Positions 9,157 to 18,412 of a stretch of DNA of 21,011 nt are shown here, piece after piece (position 1 is the stretch's first letter; every line of letters begins with the position of its first letter). Below the pieces are notes generated by a model. It was not told where the DNA came from and ran no database searches. It saw only the letters and a list, made by a program, of their open reading frames with translations. Made by a program: the position numbers and the translations under genes. Source of the DNA: Lenisia limosa (taxonomy: Eukaryota > Breviatea); NCBI GenBank assembly GCA_001655205.1, contig LPNZ01005718.1:1-21011 (forward strand), read 5' to 3'.

Positions 9157-10829
9157 AGATGAAGCTGAAATTGCCACTATATTTCTGGCAAAAAGACTGG
9201 GATACTAGAATTACGTCCTTTGTGTCTCAAGTCCCATGCAAAATTATTGTGTTAAATTTCATATCGCGTTATACGAAAAGTGTATTGGAAGTAGTATCCC
9301 CACTCCCCACAACACACATAAACATATCACCAACCACGTCACACACATAAACACATTATATCACCTACCACGCCCTCTCCCTTGCGCCTGGGATTGTTCA
9401 ACTCTCCCTCCACTCCTGCTACTTCCCTCCCATCCTTTCTTTCATTACTCTACTCCCACTACAACTCCCCTCAACTCCACCAAGTTACCCCCTCCCCCCA
9501 AATAACATAATAGTTTCAAGTTCCCTTTCTGTCCGTACAAATACTCCAATAACTGTTTTAGGGTCTTATCAATTGAACAAGTGAAACCGAGGTTGAAAGA
9601 GTGACCACAAAGAGTAAAGAGCTTTCTATACTTTGTGGAGTAGAGTATTCGATGATAAATGGGGACCCATTCGCGGACAGACTTATAAAAGATGAACCAT
9701 CATAAAGAGTATAGGGCTAGGTTGGGGCATCATGACCTATTTGTGCGGCCGCTGATGTTATCAAGTTGTTATGTCTGATAAAATGATGGGTTCATTAAAA
9801 TGGGTCATCTGAATTAAAGTTATCAAAATACCCATTATTTTTTTTTTATTTTTTTTTTCTTATCAATAACCTCAATTTAATGTCTTTCTCTCCTCAAGAA
9901 AAAAGTTGATGTAAGAATCAAACTATCCAACACGACAACTCCAAACATTTAGAGGCTACGGTTAATTGTTCTGATAACTAACTCGAGACCAACTGAAAAC
10001 ATGATCATTGCGCTTGAAAAGTAAAAAATAATCCTGTAATCAAATAATTAAATAAATCGCGAAATTGTAACAACGTAACAAATGAGTAAAACAATATCTG
10101 TTGTTGTTATTTCTTTGTTTCAACTATATATCAATTAATGTAGTTAAATTAAATAATATATGTTAAATATAAATATATATAAATATAATATTATATTGTT
10201 AGATAAATTAATATATACTATTTATACAAACAAAAAACCAGTCTTATCTTTAATTAGTCTTTTCAATATTCGAATAAACAAAATTTAAAAAAGTATAATA
10301 CCAATGAGATGAATGTTTCATTAATGATTAATTATTAAATCTCTATCAGCCTTTCCATCGGAGTAATACAAAAATCAATTGTCGGCATTTTTTTGGGCCA
10401 GGTCGAAATTTCATTTGCCGGCATGGCTTTGCTGCTTGGCTCTGTTGACGCGGGGCCAGCCATATCTTTTTCTGGGTGTCTCATTTGTCCAGATCGGAAT
10501 TGCAGTTGCTTGTATGAGTTGGCCTAGCCTGGGTAATTAGAGGCGTGTCTTATCTCCTGGCCAGTCCGTGGTTGCGGTGTCCCTTCTTTGGGCCAGTTCG
10601 TGGCGTGCGTGGCGGGTTACTAGAGGCAGGGCCACCCGATTGTTAGTTCTGGGTCTCATATTGTGGTCTGCTAATATCAACCTTGTCCTAACATCCCCAT
10701 CAGAAAGAAGTTAATTTACATTTTTTACACATCCTCATTATTATTATTATTCCTCAAGTTAGCAAACAATTTTGCACCAATTGGATGAGACACTCACTCA
10801 GTTGAAGCCAAGTGGTGTGTGAATTGAAA
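9157..10829. other. Longest stretch without a convincing gene; compositionally patchy
   Basis: The 3' flanks of two convergent genes meet here. From 9299 to 9505 the plus strand is almost free of G (C/A/T only, many CCCTCC and CACACA). Around 9835-9860 there are T homopolymers. From about 10050 to 10350 the DNA is extremely AT-rich, with repeated ATATATAAATA. From 10381 to 10690 it becomes GC-richer with degenerate repeats. Open frames of 60-90 codons on either strand lack a believable start or splice context. Confidence 0.55.
10396..10690 (+). repeat. Degenerate ~100-nt repeats with GGCCAG-TCG core
   Basis: Related segments begin at 10396 (GGCCAGGTCGAAATTTCATT), 10487 (GTCCAGATCGGAATTGCAGT) and 10591 (GGCCAGTTCGTGGCG). 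A second shared block, CTGGGTGTCTCATTTG near 10471 and CTGGGTCTCATATTG near 10650, and a third, GGTAATTAGAGGCG near 10530 and GGTTACTAGAGGCA near 10617, recur with similar spacing. The spacing is about 91-104 nt and identity is modest. The patch is flanked on its left by extreme AT-rich DNA. It may be a decayed tandem array or transposon fragment; no terminal repeats or target duplication were found. Confidence 0.5.
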
Positions 10830-13800
10830 TCAGAAACTGTGGTAGAAGTTGTTGAAGTCGACGGTGGAAAGAAATTGCTCAAGTTGGTCATGGCGTCCTT
10901 GGCTGCAGACCTGCGACGTGATTTTGACCAAAAATTTGGTTTTTCTGGTTAAATAGAGACAAAAAACTGTGTGAATTCCGATGAAAGGCTGAAGATCTGC
11001 TGCACCCGTTCAGATGAAGTTGTCATTTGCTCCTTTATTAGCCAAAACAAAAACCTCCATTTCTGCGAGTGATTCAATTCTACTGCAATATAATAATGCC
11101 CTGTCCAGGAGTTGTTTGATCGCAGTGTAAACAGAACGAGAGCTAAATTCAGTTAAAATGGTCGAATTATAAATTGAAGGTTGTGTCACCTTTCAACGAA
11201 CATGCTGTCATTGGAATGGTCATTTCAACCCCTCATTATGATCATAATCGCGTGAATGAACCACAAACAAACCCAACTGGTGACAATACCAAATTGTCCC
11301 CCCCCCCCCANNNNNNNNNNNNNNNNNNNNNNNNNNNNNNNNNNNNNNNNNNNNNNNNNNCAATAATTGTTATGAATTCTTGTAAGTTCATCGACTGTCT
11401 TGGCCTTAAAGCTAAGAAAATATAGATTATTAAAATAGCACATAAGCAGAGAGTACAAAAACACACCTTCTTGAAATCCTCTTCCATTGCTCGTGAAGCC
11501 CGATCAAACACTTCAATTGAACAATACTGGAGAATACATGTGATGACATGAGACATTTCTTGGCGCCCAGCACAGAGTTTTCGGGAAAGGGAGTTTGGCT
11601 TCTTGGGGAACCGACTTTGCAGGGTGAACCACGTCGATCTAAGAAGGATCAGAAAAAAAAAGAGAAAGAAGAATTGGTTCGCATAACTGACAGTTTGATG
11701 TTCTGGAATCCAGCTGCTGAACAAATCGTACTGTTTATCATGTATTTTTTATGATATGTAGTATATCATATGTCACATAAATTTGCGATTACGTCATTGT
11801 GACTACATTTGACAGAATTTAACCAAGATTTTGGGAAAATCATCACTGTTGTTATATTACTTGTATTACTCTAAATCTAAATTACGCAAGTTACGCTCGG
11901 TTATGCTTCTTTCTGTCCTTCGACCGAGCCAAGTTTTGGAATTATAACCTGTTTTATGATCACCTCCCCTCTCTGTCAACCCCCCTCACTTGAGCCTGGT
12001 GAGTACGTAATGAATGCGAATGAAAAACTGCTTGACATCTTGATACTGAAGTGTCAGAAAAATGCACTTGTGTCAAATTGAGGCTTACAATCTGAAGGCT
12101 TTTCTTGCTGATAACTAACGAGGTAGGCCACGGAACTTCAACATCAATATGCACATAGTCTAGGGCAAAGAGGCCGCCAATTTTACTGACATCTGCCTGC
12201 TGGGGTGAGTGACACCTTTTCACGACAAACGTACCTCGATTTCCTTAGCTTTCAAGTGGACTTTTAAATTGGGGTCATGGGAGCACTTCAATGATGTTAG
12301 CAAAATTCGTTGCAATGTTGAGGCGGAGGGAATTCCTAAAATGTTATCCACTGTGAATACGGATACCTTTATTCTTGGAAACTTCAACCAATAAACCATC
12401 AATAAGCGAAATCGCAAAATCCCCTCTTCCAAGAAGAACAAAACTACAAGATCAGAAGGTAAGCTAGCAAACTCTCGCAATTGTTTGCAAATACCAGCCA
12501 AGTTCGATTCGCTGACAATTGCCTGGACCAAGGCTGATTGCAAAATTTTGGTTCGAAGCTGGATAGTCTAAAAGGTTACACAATCACATAAACCAACAGA
12601 AAGAATACTGCGTTCAATTGCCATTTCCAAGGACAAGTCTGGAACAAGCTCCATTTGAACCCTTTGAGAGTTGGGGTGGTCCTTTTTCTGGTTCAAAACC
12701 ACTTCTTCAACAGAAGCGTTATCACTGATACTGTCACTCAAAGGATGTGAAGATGTAACAATATTCTCTTCTTCTTGATCTTCTTCAGGCTCGATAACGG
12801 AAGATTCCATGTGATTGTCCCCAGTTTGTAGAACGGCATCTTGCTCAACCATTTTTTCCGAGCCCTCTTCAATGGAAATCTTAACTTCAACTTGAAGTTG
12901 CTCTTCTCTTTCAACCAGCATTTCATTTTCACCTTTACTCTCTCCTTCCTCATCTTTTCTTCTTCCCCCTTCCCCAACTTCTTCACCTTTGCTTTCTTCA
13001 TCATCATCTTTCACTTTATTAATTTCATTATTAAATTCACCTCTGTTCATTTCCTCTTCACCATTTCCATTTTGTTCCATACCTTCAACTTGACCATCAC
13101 TATCCATACGGTTTGGTTGCGTATGAACCACTTCTTCAACCACCTCATCCTTGATTTCTTCTTTCATATCTTCAACCACGTCTTCTTTGCTTTCATCAAT
13201 GGGACTCACAATTGCCTCCTTCTTTTCAAATACCACCCCCAAAGGTTCATTGGGAAAAGGAAGATTTAATAATTGGTTTCGCTTTTCAGACAAATGCATC
13301 CTCTGAAGTCTCCATTTGGTGCGGTTCCTGTATGGTGAAACAAAAACAAAAACCAACCTTTTGTACTGAATTTCTTGTTCCATTCTTTCGTATTCTTTTT
13401 CAATTCGCTCCTTCACTACACGAATGAAAAGAAGCCCCAAGCAACAAACCTTCCTTGACGTGCTTGTTTGAATGTTGTTGACTTGACCACCACCCAATGT
13501 CATCTGACGGTTTCAGTCTTTCAATTTCAGCTTCCTTCATCGCAATACGGTGGTTTTCTGCTTGTTCTTTCAAAGTTTCTAAGAGCTTCTGCTTCTTCTC
13601 TCTCTCAGCCTTCTTCTTGACATCTTTTTCCTCTTGCACTCTAAGTAGTTTTTGAAGAGACTGAATGTCAAATACAAGTAAATTCATACTTTTTGTTTTT
13701 CATTTTCTTGGTCCACGAGCTTCTGAATACTTTTCTTTTGTGCTTGATCTTCCAAATCTATGCTTCTCTGCACAGGATCAACATATGGTCATTTGTCACC

Positions 13801-16337
13801 TATGCTCCTCTGCACAGGATACAACATATCGTATCTTATATAATATATGATATAATATCTATACTATAAATGTAATAATATATAGCTATATGATGTTTAT
13901 CATATGTATATATGATATACTATACTATACTCTGTACATATGTCATATACTATCCAATAGCTAACTACACTATTCCCTCTCCACCAACCTGAACAAGAGA
14001 CTTTAAGTGTAAGCATGCAACCATTTCTGCTTCCTCAGATATTGAAAGAACAAAAGATTCCTCAACATGTAATCTAAAAAAATCAACAAACTCAAGATGA
14101 AACTTTTTGATTCAACATTTTGGATGAAAAGTGTGAAAAATGGACAATCTCTGATTCAACAGTCACTCCAATTTCAGACACAACAAAGATAATAAGGCAA
14201 ATAAATTTAATGTCATAATAACACAATCAACTGTTAGCCTGTTGTCAATTCCAAAAACGGGTTCAAACACAAATATATCCTTTGTATTTTATCAGAATAC
14301 ACGTTGATAACAAGCACAACACCCACCTCAGTTGTGGCCATTGCACAATAGCACCAGAAGTGGCACTCTCTAGTATTGACTTCTAAAGAATTAAACGATC
14401 TGTGTCTCTGGACTTCGGTCCCAACATATCCAAATAGGCGATAATATCAACGCTGATATAACGTTAGTGGAAACGTTTAACACCCCACTGGAAGTTGGGG
14501 TTGGGCCAAAACAGGATGGTTCGGGTCAAAATGAGACAATGCTGACACAGCAAGTCCGCAGAATATCAGGTCATCACGGACAGGCTAAAACATTAACAAA
14601 CAAAGTCACCAACATCAAGAAAAGCGGGAAGGTGCGGTGGAATTTGAGCTTGGGCCGCGTCAAGTGTGGGTTGCTCAGGATGGGATTGGATTTGCGGTAA
14701 CGTACTAACGTGAAAACTAATAATAACCTTGACCCAGGCTTGGCTAGGTAAATCCAATTGCTTATAGTTTCAAGATAGGGTCGAACCGCAGCAGAGAGAA
14801 GTCGGATTATGGGGGAAACGTCAGAGGGCGACGCTTTCTGCGCTTCACGGTACAATACACTGTTGCATAATGAAATCAAGAAAAACAGTATTGACATCTT
14901 GTGTATTGCTGGTCAGAATATCAAGTTTCTTTATTGTAACAGGTGAACAAGAATCCCTGCAAACTCGCATAAACGTCCGTCAGTTGAGAGCCCGGTAAGA
15001 TAAAGGGGAATGGTTGAAACACCACAGAGAATCTTAGAAATGGCCTTCATTCGTTTTCGTAAGGCCATGGATTGTGATGAGAGCTAAACAATCAATTATG
15101 ATTATAACTTGTGTTTATAAAGCGAAAGAGATCTCTCTCTATTCCACATCCAACCGTTAGAATACTCCAAGATGACGGGATTGCAGCAATGGCAGCCCGA
15201 ATTCCATGAAGTCCATCGGCAATCGCCGTTGCTACTGCCGAGCCACTTGAGCCGCTAAGTGAGAAAACAAAACAAAAACCAGGTCCCAAGATTGAACATG
15301 TAGTCAACAAATTCTTCAAGATGCCTAAAGGCGGTTCCAGCTTGACAGAACTCTTCAATGGCGTCGGCCAATGCAATTGCAGACACTCCAGGAATGGCAA
15401 CATTCTGTCTTTTACCAACAAAAACAAATCTAAAACATTGTTACACAAAATCAGTCATTCTTACTTTCCTCCTATTCTGCCTTTTCGATCGCCAAATTGA
15501 TGCTGGGACCCTTGTTTTGGTCGTACACCACCCTAGATATAAGCCACAATCGTCATGAGCAGTACCTTGTAGACGAACGCTGACGAAGGCATGCCCAAAA
15601 GAACAGCCTTCAGGGCATGTACAAGCGCCTCCTCTTGAACAACATTGGCCACTCCCTCCAGGCTACATTGTGACGGTGTGTCCAGAGAATGGGAGGGGTG
15701 TGACGGTGTGTCCAGAGAATGGGAGGGGTATGGCTTCTTTTGAAAACTAATATCCAACCTTGTGTTAAATTTCTTCTCACTGGGATAGCATTCATATGAC
15801 GATATAATCAGTAGTACGTTGCTGCCTACCTTACGATCCTCTGGTGGAAAGATGCCGGCCCAGCTTCACTGAGCAAAAGCGGTGCGGCGGCTCTTTTGCT
15901 CCAAAGAGGCGGCAACTTAACAGTCAAGAGGAAAACAAGAGGGGAGTCAGAGGGAGCGAAGAAGAAACCCACTTGAAGCTCAGCTGGTTGTTTGGCAGTT
16001 ACAACAGTTGGTTCTTTGGGGGAGACAAAGGAGCCACCAAAGATGGTTTCTTGATTGACCACGGGGGGATCAAAGGACAGCTGGCTTGGAATAGCAGCGG
16101 AAATATCTGAAGTTACAGAAAACCGAAAACCAAAAGGAAAAGATGACCGCTCCTGCTGGATTGGAATGGCTTGGAACTGTGAGGGGTTGAAATTGGGATT
16201 GAATGAACCTGGAATTGTCTTCTCCTTAAAAAAAGTAACAAGGATATATCATATATAGATCTTACTTCCTGCTGTGAAAGCGGGTGTGGAAGGCTTTCAA
16301 ATGCATTGTTATTGACAGTCGAGAAAGTAAAGGACAT
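10830..16337 (-). CDS. TUBGCP6: Gamma-tubulin complex component 6-like protein (Spc97/Spc98 family)
   Basis: Structural subunit of the gamma-tubulin ring complex, which nucleates microtubules at organising centres. Twenty-four exons are modelled: 16337-16266, 16224-15830, 15758-15566, 15532-15465, 15429-15280, 15254-15155, 15083-14941, 14859-14728, 14704-14614, 14584-14489, 14382-14327, 14073-13989, 13767-13690, 13660-13450, 13415-13358, 13327-12598, 12567-12235, 12199-12089, 12045-11990, 11638-11467, 11404-gap, 11142-11055, 10999-10961 and 10910-10830 (TGA), for about 1,190 residues. GRIP1 (about 175-520) shows EEALVHALKAVLLGMP, AVRPYLETISNWIY and PAFLDPVRDDLIFCG. A coiled coil (about 530-650) ends in WRLQRMHLSEKRNQLL. 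An acidic Glu/Asp/Lys linker follows (about 665-880). GRIP2 shows VPWPTSLVISKKSLQ, RQEMSHVITCILQYC, KTVDELTRIHNNY and the C-terminal LEQFLSTVDFNNFY. The coiled coil plus long insert between GRIP domains is what favours GCP6 over GCP5. The N-terminal 150 residues are Ser/Pro/Phe-rich and unconserved. One exon is cut by an N gap; the shortest introns (23, 25, 29 nt) need transcript support. Confidence 0.9.
11311..11360. other. Assembly gap (50 N)
   Basis: A run of N directly after a C12 tract (11298-11309). It removes the end of the GCP6-like exon that starts at 11404 (last visible residues RIHNNY) and its donor, so the phase into the next exon (11142) cannot be checked. Confidence 0.98.
13758..13829. 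repeat. Duplicated 3' splice site in GCP6-like intron 12
   Basis: Copies of about 30 nt occupy 13758-13787 and 13800-13829, period 42, with only a few differences. On the minus strand each contains ATCCTGTGCAG (or TATCCTGTGCAG) followed by AGA/AGG AGC ATA, meaning an acceptor plus the first codons of exon 13. Only the inner copy (acceptor before 13767) leads into the open coiled-coil exon. Using the outer copy reads RSIGDK and meets TGA. Confidence 0.85.
13830..13965. repeat. AT-rich imperfect palindromes in an intron
   Basis: Most of the remaining GCP6-like intron 12 is built from TATGATATA, TATCATATG and TATACTATAC, which pair with each other. Near-identical words occur in ankyrin intron 7 (around 7520-7580), GCP6-like intron 19 (around 11750-11775) and beside the gap at 3830-3870. 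They may be fragments of one dispersed AT element or simple low-complexity drift. Confidence 0.4.
15671..15730. repeat. In-frame 30-nt tandem duplication inside GCP6-like exon 3
   Basis: Units 15671-15700 and 15701-15730 differ at one base. On the minus strand the duplication encodes PSHSLDTPSH twice, then continues to CSLEGVANVVQEEALVHAL. Because the unit is a multiple of three it lengthens the Ser/Pro-rich segment just before GRIP1 without breaking the frame. Confidence 0.93.
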
Positions 16338-16777
16338 GATATGATACCAGTCAAGACCGACAATACCACTCACATAATTCTTATTTCCTACCTTTCTTAC
16401 TTATCTACTCAATATCTCACTATCTACTTATATCTACTTTTCTAAACTTTACTCTGACTGCTCTGATGATGATTTTTGGCTTGCATAGAGGGGAGCAAGG
16501 TTATTCAAACCCCCAGGTTCTAGACTATGAATCCGCTTTTGCCCGTTTGCACTTGCACTGTGCACCCTTTCCCAGCAGCAGATACAGTATATGCTATATA
16601 TATTAAATTCACTATAAATTATAAAAAAAACTTGAACAAACATCTTTTCGCTCGTGTTCGCTCAATCAGATCAACCTCACCCTCTGTCTTCTGTGAGTGC
16701 AAGTCCTGGCCTTCCCATAGCCATCTTCCATTTGCCAAACCTATCAAGCAAGTCATCACGAACCATCAATAGGAAGA
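16338..16777. promoter_or_regulatory. Divergent promoter region of the GCP6-like gene and EMC7
   Basis: The 440 bp between the head-to-head start codons. The part next to the GCP6-like ATG (about 16378-16450) is nearly free of G on the plus strand, with repeated TATCTACT/TATCTCACT. A TA-rich stretch, TATGCTATATATATTAAATT, is near 16589-16608. About 170 nt remain to the EMC7 ATG. No core promoter element can be assigned with confidence. Confidence 0.45.
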
Positions 16778-18148
16778 ATGAGACTAGCCTTCGTCCTATT
16801 CCTTGTTTGTCTTGGCATTTGTTCAGCCCAAGAAAGGCCAGCTGGAGAAGTTACTGACTTTGTTCCACTTGCATCATCGTATTGTGAGCCTGAAGCCGAA
16901 GAATCCTGTACAAAGGGCTCTGTGACTATCAAGGGAACCGTTGTTTTGAAAAGTGGGTTGTGGGTTTCGGCTCTTTTCTGTTGTTTTATTTGTTTTCCTT
17001 ACCCCTCAAGGTGGCTATGAAGACGATGAAGTGTTTGTTCACTTTGGAAAGTGTAGGAAAGCCCAGATTCTAAGTGATGGTAAATTTGAATTGTAGGTTG
17101 GGTTTGTGTAGCTCTTACTTCTGGGTGTGACTGAATGTTTTGACGAATTGTAAGATAGCGTCTCGCCTGTTTTCTTTTCCTTCTTTCCCATGCCTATTTC
17201 ACCACCTTCAGCCATTGTGTCCCTGAGGGGCGATTCTTTTTGAGTGCCTCTTCTGAGTACGTTCTTTATCCTGATGTCGAAGTGACTGTGGTACGTGGAG
17301 CTGTGACCTCTCAGAAAAATCAATGTCATTGACAAACGTAATAATGTGGAAGACTTGAACACGACCAATTCCCCCATCCCCCCTGTTTTTGCAAATCATC
17401 ACAGGGCGGTTTTTTTCTATCCAAAAATACTGTTTTTAACATCAAGGAGAGAACTAATACTGATTTATTCAGTCAAAGAACAAGAAAATTGATGTACGCT
17501 ACGTTGACATGGGGCGTGATGAGGCCATCCCAAGTGACCAGTGGGGAATTCAACGCCATCCTATCGTTCTTGAGCCTTGGTACAATGTCAAAGGCAAAAC
17601 CGGAACTGTGGGTTGGAAATCTACTTATTTGTTTTCTTCTTTTCTTCCTGTTTATTTCACAGTCTTTGAAGTTAATCTGATCAATTAGGGAGAATTCTCC
17701 ATTTGGCCTATTCTGAAGAGCCCTATGATCATTTCTATGGTTATTATGGGTGGCATGGCTTGGTGTCTCCCCAAGATGATGGAGAATCTTTGTAGGCTTT
17801 CTTGGAAAATTGCTTTGATGGTGTGTGCTGATTTCGAATATGCAAAATGATATTAAAAAGTTGGACTTTTATTCGTTCCCAAAAATGATGGAATTCCTGA
17901 TACATATTGATACCTTTTGGAATTGAAGCTCAGGTGATGAATATCATAAAATATAATATGGGTGTAATTATTGCAGCTGTATCATTATTTTTTCGTAAAA
18001 GCTAATATTCTCAGCACCTGAAGAACTTAAAGAGATGCAAGAGCAACAAAAGCAGACAATGAATATGGACTTTGGAGAGAGTATTACAAATTTCTTGTCA
18101 GGGTCTTCAGCACCACAGGAGTCTTCGAAGAAGAAAAAGAAGCAATAG
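16778..18148 (+). CDS. EMC7: ER membrane protein complex subunit 7 (EMC7)
   Basis: EMC7 is the lumenal beta-sandwich subunit, with one membrane anchor, of the EMC, which inserts transmembrane helices at the ER. Six exons join in frame: 16778-16952, 17011-17092, 17212-17290, 17473-17607, 17689-17791 and 18015-18148 (TAG), giving 235 residues against about 242 in human. Residues 1-18 (MRLAFVLFLVCLGICSAQ) are a signal peptide. The beta domain shows SVTIKGTVVLKS, VFVHFGKCRKAQIL and CVPEGRFFLSASSEYVLYP, aligning with the family's IEGRAVV and DIPSGSYVVEV blocks. Then come KIDVRYVD and HPIVLEPW, a helix around residues 164-185 (PMIISMVIMGGMAWCLPKMM), and a cytosolic tail EELKEMQEQQKQTMNM ending SSKKKKKQ. 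The correct exon 2 donor is GTAGGT at 17093; an earlier GTAAAT at 17080 breaks the phase. The lysine-rich tail could act as an ER signal, which is inference. Confidence 0.93.
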
Positions 18149-18412
18149 AAATGATAGGTGTATCTGATTTTATATAAATTTTCTAGTATATTCCTTTCTT
18201 TGACTTTCATCATGATCATGAGTATTCATAGCAACAACATAATAATCACAGTTGAGTATTATGAGTAGTTATGTACAAAGCGGGATCACCTCTGCCTATT
18301 ACCTCACCCTAGATTTGGAGACTAAATGAATAATACAAGGAACAAGGAAACAACTAAACATGAAACGAGGAAGAACATCAAAAAATACACAAGAGGTTAC
18401 ACCATTTTAGAC
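18149..18412. other. Convergent 3' region
   Basis: The 264 bp between the EMC7 stop (+) and the stop of the next gene (-). It contains a short palindrome CATGATCATG (18210-18219) and A/T-rich words but no canonical AATAAA close to either stop that I could assign. No gene is visible. Confidence 0.5.

Noticed and set aside
9445-9693. Minus-strand open frame of about 80 codons that at first seemed to contain a U-box-like motif
   Set aside because: The apparent motif needed an extra base. Read correctly, the motif and the rest are in different frames, there is no ATG, and no supporting splice context was found.
12841-13269. Plus-strand open frame of 142 codons rich in Phe and Asn
   Set aside because: It is the antisense of the acidic Glu/Lys linker of the GCP6-like gene; its odd composition is a mirror of that bias.
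17080-17092. Earlier EMC7 exon 2 donor GTAAAT at 17080
   Set aside because: It gives the wrong phase into exon 3, while GTAGGT at 17093 restores FHCVPEG, which fits the family.
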